Origin: JAFAFN01 sp963707555
Lineage (GTDB): Bacteria > Actinomycetota > Acidimicrobiia > Acidimicrobiales > Microtrichaceae
Assembly (NCBI GenBank): GCA_963707555.1
Contig: CAVPQM010000030.1
Coordinates: 124,001-188,000 of the forward strand
Length of the DNA: 64,000 bases
Direction of reading: 5' to 3'
The notes under the pieces are model-generated. The model ran no database searches. It was given only the letters and a program-made list of their open reading frames with translations, and had not been told where the DNA came from. This document shows, piece by piece, positions 10,159 to 18,906 of this stretch. Both the position numbers and the translations under genes were made by a program. The stretch's first letter is position 1; each line of letters starts with the position of its first letter.

Positions 10159-10167
10159 CGGCGACAC

Positions 10168-11466
10168 GTGACCGACATCGACCAGCCGCTCACGGACGCT
10201 CGGCGTCCGGCAGGCAGCGTTCATCGGCGTCGGCGCGATGGTCGGCGCCGGCATCTTCTCGCTGCTCGGCGCCGCCGGCGAGGTCGCCGGCGCGGCCGTC
10301 TGGATCTCGTTCCTGCTCGCCGGCGTCATCGCCGGGCTGCAGGGCTACTCGTTCGCGAAGTTCGGTGCCCGGTACCCGTCGGCCGGCGGTCTGCTCGAGT
10401 ACGTCATCCGCGGCTTCGGCGACGGCCACGCCACCGGGATCATGGCCTGGCTGATCTACTCGGTGAACGCGATCGTGACCGCGATGGTCGCTGTGTCCTT
10501 CGGCTCCTACGCCAGCTCTGCGTTCGCCGACGGGAGCACGACATGGCTCAAGGTGTTCGCCGTCGGGGTCGTCGCGGCCATGACGCTGCTCAACATGGTC
10601 GGCTCCCAGGCGGTCGCCCGGGTGCAGACCGTCGTCGTGGTCGTCGTCATCGGGATCCTGTCGATCTTCGCGGCGACCACCCTGGCGAACATCGACACCG
10701 ATCTGCTCGCACCCGTCCGGCTACCCGCCGTTCCAGGACATCGTGTCGGGCGTCGCCCTCACATTCTTCGCATTCCTCGGGTTCGGTGTGATCACCTTCA
10801 CAGCGAAGGACCTCCGAGACCCGCAGCGCGAGCTCCCGCGAGCCATGTTCCTCGCCCTCGGCATCGCCACCGTCATCTACATCGCGGTCTCGCTCGGCGT
10901 GTTCGGCACCTTGACGGTGCAGGAGGTCATCGACTCCGGCGGCACCGCGCTCGCCGTCGCTGCCGAGCCGGTGCTCGGCCGTGCGGGCTACTGGATGATG
11001 AGCGTCACCGCACTGTTCGCCACCTCCGGAGCCACCAACGCCGGGCTGTACCCCGCGACGGGACTCTGCGACCAGATGGTGTCGGTCGGTCAGTTCCCTC
11101 CGGCCATGGCGACGACGGGTCGGCGACCGGCTCTCGGTGGGTCTGCTCGGCACCGCCGGCGCGGCGGCGGTGCTGGCCGCGTTCTTCGACCTCAGCTCGA
11201 TCGCCTCGATCGGTAGCGCTGTGGCGCTCCTGGTGTTCACCCTGATCACCGCTGGCCACCTGCGCGTCCGACGCGACACCGGCGCCAACCCGGTGATCCT
11301 CACGATCGCGATGTTGCTGACCGGGTCCGTGCTCGTGACGTTCGCTGCGACCACGCTCGTCGACGAGCCGGCCACCGTCGCGCTGTTGGTCGCCATCATC
11401 GCACTGGGTGCACTGGTCGACGTCCTCTGGAAGCGTCGACGAGCGCAGGCGCCGGCGGTCGGGTGA
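10168..11466 (+). CDS. Second APC-family permease of arc cluster (frame broken)
   Basis: About 430 residues of an APC-superfamily transporter with the helix-1 signature GVGAMVGAGIFSLLG and a later ARVQTVVVVVVIG and FLGFGVITF helix, typical of cationic or neutral amino acid permeases. It follows arcB by nine bases, so ornithine/arginine traffic is the contextual guess. Three single extra bases break the frame near 10195, 10715 and 11124. GTG 10168 is taken as start because it gives a short hydrophilic lead into TLGVRQAAF after the first correction. Two different permeases flank arcCAB; one could import arginine and the other exchange or export products, but this is inference. Confidence 0.8.
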
Positions 11467-12740
11467 CGCCGATGGCCGCTCCGATCTCCCGCGGCAGGCC
11501 GACCTCGCTGTCGACGTTCCTCGTCCGGCTGGCTGCTGCGCTCAACGCGACCGACCTGCCCGTCGACGAGGTGCAGCGACGCGTCGAATCCGTCGGTGCT
11601 CGGAACGGCCGGCCGGGTGTCAGGACGAGCGCCTTCCCGACGTTCGTCATGGTGACCCCGGCGGACGGCACCTCGGTCCGCCTCGAGGTGACTCCGTCCC
11701 GGCCTGGACGAGCGGCACGGCTCGACCGCATCTCGTCGGTCGAGCGGCTCGCCCACGACACGTCGGTCCGGCCGGTCGACCCGGCGGTCGCCCTGGAGCA
11801 GCTGGACACGATCGAGCACGAGCCCCCGAGGTTCCCGACGGCCGTCACGGTCATCGGCTACGTGGTGCTGTCGGTCGGCATCTGCCTGGTGCTCCGTCCG
11901 CACCCGGCCGAGGTGCCCGTCGCAGCCGTCGGTGGACTCGTGGTCGGCGTGCTCCGCGTCGCCGCGGATCGCGGTCCGGGTCGTCTCGAGGTGCTCCTGC
12001 CGGTGGTCGCCGCGGCAGCGACCGCGGCCGCCGCCGCTGCGGCGATCCGACTCGGCATCGCAGATCCCGGCGCCCGTGCCATCGTCGCACCGCTCGTCGT
12101 GTTCCTGCCCGGCGCGTCGTTGACCACCTCGGTGGTCGAGCTCGCCGCTGGTCAGGTCATGTCCGGGGCGAGCCGGCTCGTCGCCGGCACGCTCACCCTT
12201 GCGCTGCTCGCCTTCGGCATCCTCGCAGGCCTCCGGGTCGCCGGCGCAGGCGCCGATGTGCTGACCGGCACCGGTGCTCGCCTCGGCGAATGGGGAGCCT
12301 GGGTCGGCGCACTCCTGTTCATCGCCGCGGTGTCGGTCACCCATTCCGCGCCGCGCAGAGCGCTGCCGTCGCTGTTGGTCGTGCTGCTGCTCGCCCGGGC
12401 CGGCCAGGTGGTGGGTGCCGCTGCGCTCGGCCCGTTCCTCGGGGCGTTCACCGGGAGCTGCGTGCTGGTGTGCGCAGCGGCGATCGCGTCGCGGTGGGCG
12501 TCGTCGATGAGTCCTCAGGCGACGTTCCTGCCCGGCTTCTGGCTCCTGGTGCCCGGCTCGATGGGCCTGATCGGTCTGGCCAGCTGGGCCGGCACCAGAG
12601 GTCTGCCCGGCCCGGCCGACCTGTTGACGACCGTCGGCACGATCTTCGCCGTCGCCGTCGGCGTGCTCGTCGGCGACCAGTTGCTCGCTTGGGCCCGGGC
12701 GCTTCGCCCGGAGCGCCGCACCGATCGGAGACCGACGTGA
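11463..12740 (+). CDS. ThrE-like threonine/serine exporter family protein
   Basis: A 425-residue membrane protein combining an N-terminal cytoplasmic domain (about residues 1-130, DUF1212-like, starting LSTFLVRLAAALNATDLP) with about ten membrane helices and the C-terminal ThrE_2 motif FLPGFWLLVPGSMGLIG at about residue 358. Members export threonine, serine or small peptides by proton-motive force. The GTG start overlaps the permease stop (GTGA), so it is coupled to the arc genes and may export an amino acid produced or exchanged there. Frame is intact; the dense frame breaks stop just before this gene. Confidence 0.8.
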   Translation: MTPMAAPISRGRPTSLSTFLVRLAAALNATDLPVDEVQRRVESVGARNGRPGVRTSAFPTFVMVTPADGTSVRLEVTPSRPGRAARLDRISSVERLAHDTSVRPVDPAVALEQLDTIEHEPPRFPTAVTVIGYVVLSVGICLVLRPHPAEVPVAAVGGLVVGVLRVAADRGPGRLEVLLPVVAAAATAAAAAAAIRLGIADPGARAIVAPLVVFLPGASLTTSVVELAAGQVMSGASRLVAGTLTLALLAFGILAGLRVAGAGADVLTGTGARLGEWGAWVGALLFIAAVSVTHSAPRRALPSLLVVLLLARAGQVVGAAALGPFLGAFTGSCVLVCAAAIASRWASSMSPQATFLPGFWLLVPGSMGLIGLASWAGTRGLPGPADLLTTVGTIFAVAVGVLVGDQLLAWARALRPERRTDRRPT

Positions 12741-12804
12741 CCGCTCACCTCGATACCGACCTCGCCCCACCGGGTGCAAGTCGACCTGACGATCGGCGGC
12801 ACGC

Positions 12805-14598
12805 ATGCGTGTGACCCACATCCGCCAGCTGCTCTCAGCGATCTGGCGCGACGACCTGGGACGACGATGGCTGATCTTCTCGCAGCTCGCGATGCTCGGC
12901 ATGGTCACCTTCGACCTGCTGATCCCGCAGGCCATCCGTGGCATCGTCAACGACGGCATCCTGGCGGGCGACCTGGACGCCGTGTTCCGCGGCGCGCTCT
13001 ACATGGCGATCTTCGCGGTCGCCAGCATGCTCTTCGCGACCGCCAACGCGTGGTTCGCCGCCCACGTCGGCGAAGCGGTCGGCCACCGGCTCCGGATGCT
13101 CCTGTACGGACACGTCTCGGAGCTGTCCTGGGGCGACATCGACCGTCTCGAGACGAGCAAGCTGCTCGTCCACCTGACCACCGATGTGAACCAGGCGCGC
13201 ACGGTGACCACGAGCAGCGTCACGACGCTGTTGCGCGCACCGCTGATGATCGTCGGCGCGTTCGGGATCCTGCTCGCCCTCGAGCCGCGCCTGGCGCTCG
13301 TGATGGCGCTGTTCCTGCCCGTGGTGGTGCTGGTGCTCGGCTTCTACCAGCGCTTCGGGGCACCCCTGTACCGCGACGTGCTCTCCCGCTTCGACGGGCT
13401 CAACCAGGTGCTCCAGGAGAACATGGCCGGCGTCCGCGTCGTGAAGGCGTTCGTCCGAGCGGACTACGAGAACGGCCGGTTCGACGAGCAGAACCAGGGT
13501 CTGCACGGCGCGGCGGCCGCCGCCCAGCGAGCGGCGGCCATGCTCAACCCGGCGTTGCTGTTCGTGGTGAACCTCGGTCTGGCCGCCGCCCTCTGGGTGG
13601 GCGGCAACCTGGTGATCCGCGACGAGATCGAGCTCGGTTCGGTGTTCGTGCTCCTGAACTACCTGGTCGCGGTCATGATCCCCTTGATCCTGCTGTCGGT
13701 GCTGCTGCCGCAGATCGCGTCGGCCGACTCCTCGATCGCCCGGATCGTCGAGGTGCTCGAGGTGACACCCGAGGTCGACGACCGGCCCGGGGCGCCGCGA
13801 CTCGTCGACGTCGCCGGCGGGTCGATCTCCGGGCGAGTCGTCTTCGAGGACGTGTCGTTCGCCTACCGCGACGCAGAGGGCCGACCGAACTCGACGCCGA
13901 TCCTCGAGCACATCGACCTGGTCGCCGAGCCGGGCCAGGTCGTCGCGCTGCTCGGCGCGACCGGCTCGGGGAAGTCCACGCTCGTCAACCTGCTCGGACG
14001 CTTCTATGACGTCACGGACGGTCGCATCACGATCGACGGCGTGGACATCCGTGATGTGAGCCGCGAGTCGCTGCTCGAGGTGGTCACACCCGTGCTCCAG
14101 CAGCCGAGCCTGTTCAGCGGCACCGTCGAGGGCAACCTTCGCTTCGGTGCGGCCGACCCCGGCGAGGAGCTCCCGATCGACCTGGTCACCGCCGCCAGGG
14201 CGTCCGAGGCCGCCACCTTCGTCGAGAGCAGGGAGGAGGGCTACGAGGGCGAGGTCAAACGCCGGGGCGCGAACTTCTCCGGAGGGCAGCGACAACGCCT
14301 GTCCATCGCACGGGCCCTGGTGCGTGCGCCGAAGATCCTGGTGCTCGACGACACCACCAGCGCCCTCGACGTCGCGACCGAGGGCCGTGTGCAGGACGCC
14401 ATCCGCAACCTCATCGGCGACAGCACGGTGTTCCTGGTCGCGCAGCGGATCAGCGCGGTGCTGACCGCCGACGTGATCGCCGTGCTCGACGAGGGGCGCA
14501 TCGTGGCGAAGGGCTCGCACAGCGAGTTGCTGCACTCGAGCGAGGCCTACCGGTCCATCTACGAGTCCCAGCTCGGGGCGGTGCCGACCGATGCCTGA
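12805..14598 (+). CDS. Heterodimeric ABC exporter subunit, degenerate ATPase site
   Basis: A 597-residue half-transporter: six-helix exporter domain (about residues 15-320) and a nucleotide-binding domain. Walker A GATGSGKST holds Lys at about 390, the signature is FSGGQRQR near 491, and Walker B reads LVLDD, putting Asp at about 516 where the catalytic glutamate is expected. That substitution with an ordinary FSGGQ signature is the pattern of the non-catalytic partner in TM287/288- or BmrCD-type exporters. Its 3' end overlaps the next gene by eight bases. Substrate unknown; drugs, lipids or peptides are typical of the class. Confidence 0.9.
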   Translation: MRVTHIRQLLSAIWRDDLGRRWLIFSQLAMLGMVTFDLLIPQAIRGIVNDGILAGDLDAVFRGALYMAIFAVASMLFATANAWFAAHVGEAVGHRLRMLLYGHVSELSWGDIDRLETSKLLVHLTTDVNQARTVTTSSVTTLLRAPLMIVGAFGILLALEPRLALVMALFLPVVVLVLGFYQRFGAPLYRDVLSRFDGLNQVLQENMAGVRVVKAFVRADYENGRFDEQNQGLHGAAAAAQRAAAMLNPALLFVVNLGLAAALWVGGNLVIRDEIELGSVFVLLNYLVAVMIPLILLSVLLPQIASADSSIARIVEVLEVTPEVDDRPGAPRLVDVAGGSISGRVVFEDVSFAYRDAEGRPNSTPILEHIDLVAEPGQVVALLGATGSGKSTLVNLLGRFYDVTDGRITIDGVDIRDVSRESLLEVVTPVLQQPSLFSGTVEGNLRFGAADPGEELPIDLVTAARASEAATFVESREEGYEGEVKRRGANFSGGQRQRLSIARALVRAPKILVLDDTTSALDVATEGRVQDAIRNLIGDSTVFLVAQRISAVLTADVIAVLDEGRIVAKGSHSELLHSSEAYRSIYESQLGAVPTDA

Positions 14599-16375
14599 CG
14601 ACGTGCTCTCCCCACCCTCGACCACTGCCCCGGCGAAGCCGCTCCGGCGCCTCGCCGGCTACCTCCTCCGCTCCAGGCGACGCATCGTCGGGGTGCTGAT
14701 CGCCAGCATGATCGGCACGTTCCTGGCGCTCGTGCCCGCGGTGCTCGTCGGGGTCATCATCAACGGACCGATCAGCGACGGCGACACCGACGAACTGTTG
14801 CGCTACCTCGCAGCCCTCGTCGTGATCGCGGTCGGCGGGTTCCTCGGCCTGTGGATCGCCGGACGACTCATCGCGGTCGCGGCGCAGAACGCCATGTACG
14901 AGCTGCGCAAGGAGGTCTTCGAGCACACCCAGACCCTGTCCCTGCGCTTCTTCGACCGGCAGCCGATCGGCGACCTGATGAGTCGAGTCACGAACGACCT
15001 CGACTCGGTCGGTCAGCTCTTCGACAAGGGACTGTCACCGGCGGTGAACGCCGCGTTCACGCTCGTGATCACGACCGTCCTGATGTTCGCCGTGAGCTGG
15101 CAGCTGTCGATCGCCGTGGTGCTCATCGCACCGGTGATCGTCGTCATGATGCAGTTGACGAGCCGCTATTCGGCGCCGGCGTTCGCGACGCTGCAGGAGC
15201 GGACGGGCGCACTCAACGGCGCCGCCGAGGAGCTGATCACCGGGGATCGCACCGTCAAGGCCTACCGCGTCGAGGATCGCGCCGTCGCCAAGCTCGACCA
15301 CCTCAGCGCCGAGGCCCGAGAGGCAGGCACCAGGGCGAACTTCGTCGCGCTCACCGCGCTGCCGCTGTCCGCCATGCTGTCGAACCTCGACGTGGCACTG
15401 GTGGCGCTCGCCGGTGGTTGGCTGGCGCTGCGCGGCACGGTCGACGTCGGCACGGTGGCCTCCTTCTTCATCTTCGCCCGCATGTTCGCCCGGCCGCTCA
15501 ACCAGTTCGCCCAGGTGCTCAACATGGCGCTGCAGGCAGGCGCAGGGGCCACCCGCGTCTTCGAGGTGCTCGACGAGCAGCCCGAGATCGTCGACCGGCC
15601 CGACGCCAGCGAGATCACCCAGACCCAGGGTGACGTCGAGCTCGAGCACGTCGACTTCTCCTACGTCGAGGGGGTTCCGATCCTCCACGACGTCAGCCTC
15701 GCCGCCCGTCCCGGACAGAAGATCGGCCTGGTCGGTCCCACCGGCGCTGGCAAGAGCACGATCATCAACGTGATCACCCGCTACTACGACATCCAGCGGG
15801 GCGACATCCGCGTCGACGGGGCCAGCATCTACGACCTCACCCAGGACAGCCTCCGCCAGTGCGTCGGCATGGTGCTGCAGGAGCCGTATCTGTTCTCCGA
15901 CACCGTCATGGCGAACATCCGCTACGCCCGGCTGGACGCGACCGACGACGAGTGCATCGCCGCGGCGAAGGTGGCGAGTGCGCACCCGTTCATCGAGACG
16001 CTGCCCGACGGGTACCGGACGGTGCTCAGCGGCGGCGGGTCGAACCTCAGCCAGGGGCAGCGGCAGCTGATCACGATCGCCCGCATCGTGCTGGCGGACC
16101 GACCGGTGCTCATCCTGGACGAGGCGACGTCGAGCGTCGACACCAAGACCGAGCGCAAGCTGCAGGCGGCGCTCACGAAAATGATGTCGGGCCGCACCAG
16201 CTTCGTCATCGCACACCGGCTCTCGACGGTGCGCGACGCGGATGTCATCGTCGCCATCGACGATGGTCGCGTCGTCGACGTCGGCAGCCACGACGAGCTC
16301 ATGGCGGCCGAGGGCTTCTACCACCGCCTGTACATGAGCCAGTTCCGCGGCGACGCCCGACCGACCGAGCTGTGA
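14591..16375 (+). CDS. Heterodimeric ABC exporter subunit, catalytic
   Basis: A 594-residue half-transporter and partner of the preceding subunit. Six-helix domain in the first 330 residues, Walker A GPTGAGKST with Lys near 388, Walker B LILDEAT with the normal glutamate near 511, an H-loop in FVIAHRLST, and the variant signature LSQGQRQ. LSQGQ plus a canonical Walker B is how the active half looks in TM288-like proteins, so the two genes complement each other. Coupled by an eight-base overlap; co-expression is certain in practice. Confidence 0.92.
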   Translation: MPDDVLSPPSTTAPAKPLRRLAGYLLRSRRRIVGVLIASMIGTFLALVPAVLVGVIINGPISDGDTDELLRYLAALVVIAVGGFLGLWIAGRLIAVAAQNAMYELRKEVFEHTQTLSLRFFDRQPIGDLMSRVTNDLDSVGQLFDKGLSPAVNAAFTLVITTVLMFAVSWQLSIAVVLIAPVIVVMMQLTSRYSAPAFATLQERTGALNGAAEELITGDRTVKAYRVEDRAVAKLDHLSAEAREAGTRANFVALTALPLSAMLSNLDVALVALAGGWLALRGTVDVGTVASFFIFARMFARPLNQFAQVLNMALQAGAGATRVFEVLDEQPEIVDRPDASEITQTQGDVELEHVDFSYVEGVPILHDVSLAARPGQKIGLVGPTGAGKSTIINVITRYYDIQRGDIRVDGASIYDLTQDSLRQCVGMVLQEPYLFSDTVMANIRYARLDATDDECIAAAKVASAHPFIETLPDGYRTVLSGGGSNLSQGQRQLITIARIVLADRPVLILDEATSSVDTKTERKLQAALTKMMSGRTSFVIAHRLSTVRDADVIVAIDDGRVVDVGSHDELMAAEGFYHRLYMSQFRGDARPTEL

Positions 16376-16465
16376 TGCGCTCCGGATCCGCGGGCCGGCC
16401 TGCGCGAACCCGACCAGCGTGCGACGCTGTCATTCGTCCGCACGCCGACCGACGAGGAGCGCCAC

Positions 16466-17401
16466 ATGGGATCCGACGACGAGCGCCCGGCGGACGACGG
16501 GGCTGCACCCTGGCCGGCGATGCCGCTCGCCCGCTGGACCGACACCCGCGACACGTTCCACCTGTACCTGCAGGTCATCGGAAAGATCCGCATTGCGTGC
16601 GACCCGCCGACGAACCACTGGTGGAACTCCACGATGTACCTGACCTCGCGTGGTCTGACGACGTCGCTCATGCCGCATCCGACCGGGCCGGCGTTCCAGA
16701 TCGACCTCGACCTGTTCCACCACCAGTTGATCGTGGAGACCGTCGAGGGCAATCGTCGGACGCTCGCGCTCGAGCCCCGCAGCGTGGCGGACTTCTACGT
16801 CGCGGTGCACCGCATGCTCGACGAGCTCGGCGTCGCCACCGCGACGTGGCCGGTGCCCGTCGAGCTGCCTGACGCGATCCCGTTCCTCGAGGACCACGAA
16901 CACGCGAGCTACGACCCCGACGCGGTGCACAGGTTCTGGCGGGCGCTCGCGTCGATGGACGTGGTCTTCAAGCGCTACCGCTCGGAGTTCGTCGGCAAGT
17001 CGAGCCCGGTGCACCTGTTCTTCGGTGCGATGGACCTGGCGGTCACCCGGTTCTCCGGACGGCGCGCACCCGCCTACACCGGCGTCGTCCCCAATTGCGG
17101 ACCCCACGTCATGCTCGAGGCGTACTCGCACGAGGTCGCCAGCTGCGGGTTCTGGCCCGGCGCTCCCGGCGACGAGGGCACGTTCTACGCGTACGCCTAC
17201 CCCGAGCCCGACGGCTTCCGATCGACCGCGGTCGAGCCGGCCGCCGCCCACTGGGACGACGCGCTGTCCGAGTTCGTGCTGCCCTACGAAGCCGTGCGCA
17301 CGGCGCCGGACCCCGACGCCGCGCTCCTGTCGTTCCTGCGCAGCACCTACGTCGCCGCGGCCGACGCGGGGCAGTGGGATCGCGCTGCGCTCGAGCGCTG
17401 A
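16466..17401 (+). CDS. DUF5996 family protein
   Basis: A 311-residue protein recognisable as DUF5996 by TFHLYLQVIGKIRIA at the start, the PPTNHWW motif near residue 52, the central AVTRFSGRRAP segment and SHEVASCGFWPG near residue 228. The family is found in many bacteria beside metabolic genes and has no established reaction. Conserved His/Trp pairs (NHWWN, SHEV) suggest a metal or cofactor site, but this is inference. It lies 90 bases after the ABC exporter in the same direction; a link to it is not shown. Confidence 0.75.
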   Translation: MGSDDERPADDGAAPWPAMPLARWTDTRDTFHLYLQVIGKIRIACDPPTNHWWNSTMYLTSRGLTTSLMPHPTGPAFQIDLDLFHHQLIVETVEGNRRTLALEPRSVADFYVAVHRMLDELGVATATWPVPVELPDAIPFLEDHEHASYDPDAVHRFWRALASMDVVFKRYRSEFVGKSSPVHLFFGAMDLAVTRFSGRRAPAYTGVVPNCGPHVMLEAYSHEVASCGFWPGAPGDEGTFYAYAYPEPDGFRSTAVEPAAAHWDDALSEFVLPYEAVRTAPDPDAALLSFLRSTYVAAADAGQWDRAALER

Positions 17402-17516
17402 GTCCGAACAGTTGCTGACCTCACATCACCCTCCCGGGTGACGCGCAGCTGTAACCCCCTCGCGTGATCATCATCGAGTGCCCGAACGAGAGCGGGCCGA
17501 CACGAGGGGGGACCCC

Positions 17517-18146
17517 ATGTACCTGTTCGTACGAACCCGCACCTGCCTGCCGGAGCGCATGTCCGAAGCTGCGGCCTTCGCAGTGGACATCACGACCAGG
17601 GCATCCAGTCTGACCGGACTGGACCTGGCGGCCTGGCAGGTGACCTTCGGTGCACCGGCCGGGACCTTCAGCTGGACGACGACCGTCGACTCCCACGCCG
17701 AGCTCGGTGATGCCACCGAGAAGCTGGCGGTCGACGTCGGCTACCTCGACGCGGTCCAGAGCGCGAGTGAGCTGTTCGACGGCCCGGCCGAGGACGCACT
17801 GATCGACATCGTCGCCACCGTCGGCGACGGTGGTCATCAGGGCAAGGTCGCGGACGTCATCACCGCCCGCTGCGCACCCGGCAAGATCGCCGAGGCGATG
17901 GCCTGGGGAGTCGAGATGATGGAGTACGCCGGAGGTGTGACCGGCCTGGACGGCCTGTTCACACGATCCATGTACGGGCCGTGGGCAGCCATCGGATGGA
18001 TCAGCCTGGCGGACTCGCTCGACGAGATCGACGCAGGGACCGCGGCGCTCGACGCAGCGCCGGAGTACGTCGCGAAGATCGACGCCGCCGGGGATCTCTT
18101 CCTGCCGGAGTCCGGGCAGGCGACCCTGAGCCGTCGCATCGCCTGA
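17517..18146 (+). CDS. Unassigned protein with two similar halves
   Basis: A 209-residue soluble protein. The ATG at 17517 follows a strong GAGGGGGGAC ribosome site; the upstream in-frame start at 17478 lacks one. The first half begins MYLFVRTRTC and has alternating strands and helices like a ferredoxin-type dimeric alpha-beta barrel; the second half (from about residue 100, GHQGKVADVITARC) seems to repeat the same strand-helix plan. I do not recognise a named family and assign no function. No signal peptide or membrane segment. Confidence 0.6.
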   Translation: MYLFVRTRTCLPERMSEAAAFAVDITTRASSLTGLDLAAWQVTFGAPAGTFSWTTTVDSHAELGDATEKLAVDVGYLDAVQSASELFDGPAEDALIDIVATVGDGGHQGKVADVITARCAPGKIAEAMAWGVEMMEYAGGVTGLDGLFTRSMYGPWAAIGWISLADSLDEIDAGTAALDAAPEYVAKIDAAGDLFLPESGQATLSRRIA

Positions 18147-18233
18147 GCGCCCGTACGGGCTGCACCGCTGACGCCGCGCCGCACCCGCAGGACGCATCGA
18201 GCGCGTCACCCCCCGCTGCGGGGCGGCCACGGT

Positions 18234-18281
18234 CGTCCGTCGGACCTCTAGGTCCCGCCCCACCCTGGGGTCCGACGGACG
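18234..18281. terminator. Hairpin between convergent genes
   Basis: Perfect 13-base arms (18234-18246, CGTCCGTCGGACC, and 18269-18281) enclose a 22-base loop. A shorter hairpin, CCCCGC/GCGGGG, precedes it at about 18210-18224. The position between a rightward gene and a leftward gene suits a two-way terminator. Confidence 0.55.
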
Positions 18282-18307
18282 CTCACCGCTCTGTGTCGAC
18301 CTCGCTG

Positions 18308-18363
18308 TGCGTTCATCGGTCTGTGTTCATCGGTCTGTGTTCATCGGTCTGTGTTCATCGGTC
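18308..18363. repeat. Four 14-base tandem repeats
   Basis: Unit TGTGTTCATCGGTC repeated four times without spacers; the first copy has one change (TGCG). The last copy supplies the TGA stop of the leftward DoxX-like gene (18355-18357). Too short and spacer-free for CRISPR. Confidence 0.85.
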
Positions 18364-18690
18364 TCGCGGTGGGCGGAGCAGCCTCGACGCGCCGGTCGAC
18401 CACAACGCCCACACCACCAGCACGGGCTGGAAGAACAGCCGGGCGAACCGCTTGGCGTCCGTGTCGAGCCCGAAGCCGTCCTTGCCCTCGGCGAACTGCG
18501 CGATGTTGCCCGGGAAGATCACGACGAAGAAGCCGGCGACGACGAGTCCGACCGCTGCACGGCGGCGGCGACCCGTGAACACGAGCGCGGCGCCGAGCAG
18601 CAGCTCGACCACGCCGGAGACCACGACGACCGCGTCGGCGCTCGCCGGGAACCACGACGGCACCTGCGCCTGGAACTCGTCGCGCTGCAC
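18355..18690 (-). CDS. DoxX-like membrane protein, start uncertain
   Basis: The C-terminal 111 residues of a small DoxX-type integral membrane protein, with SWFP, a GVVELLLGAALVF helix, a GLVVAGFFVVIFPGNI helix and FARLFFQPVLVVWALW. The only in-frame GTG is at 18690, which would cut off an upstream in-frame segment (ARIALGGALLLAGTGHLT) that looks exactly like DoxX helix 1. That upstream frame runs back to the stop of the regulator gene with no usable start. An ATG at 18866 opens a Ser/Asp/Thr-rich lead in another frame and stops after 26 codons; joining it to the DoxX frame needs one shift near 18785. So either the start is unusual or a frame error exists. Confidence 0.65.
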   Translation of the reverse strand: MQRDEFQAQVPSWFPASADAVVVVSGVVELLLGAALVFTGRRRRAAVGLVVAGFFVVIFPGNIAQFAEGKDGFGLDTDAKRFARLFFQPVLVVWALWSTGASRLLRPPRDR

Positions 18691-18906
18691 GGTCAGGTGG
18701 CCCGTCCCGGCCAGGAGCAGTGCGCCGCCCAGGGCGATCCTCGCGACCTGCCGGGCGCGATCGTGACCGGGGCTGTCGTCAGGCCCTACGTCGGAGCGGT
18801 CGCGTCCTGCCTGCTGCTCGTGTCGCTGTCGCTCGTGTTGCTGTCGCTCGCGTTGCTGGGTGTCATGTGGTTCCCCGTCGGTGGCCGCCGGTGGCGGTGT
18901 GGTCGA

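Noticed and set aside
2558..11466. True pseudogene decay of the ATPase and arc genes
   Set aside because: No nonsense substitutions, catalytic residues intact, indels almost only single-base and one-signed; decay would include larger deletions and substitutions.
2558..11466. Programmed ribosomal frameshifting at each site
   Set aside because: Sites share no slippery heptamer or stop-adjacent pattern, and ten shifts within one 320-residue enzyme would leave almost no full-length product.
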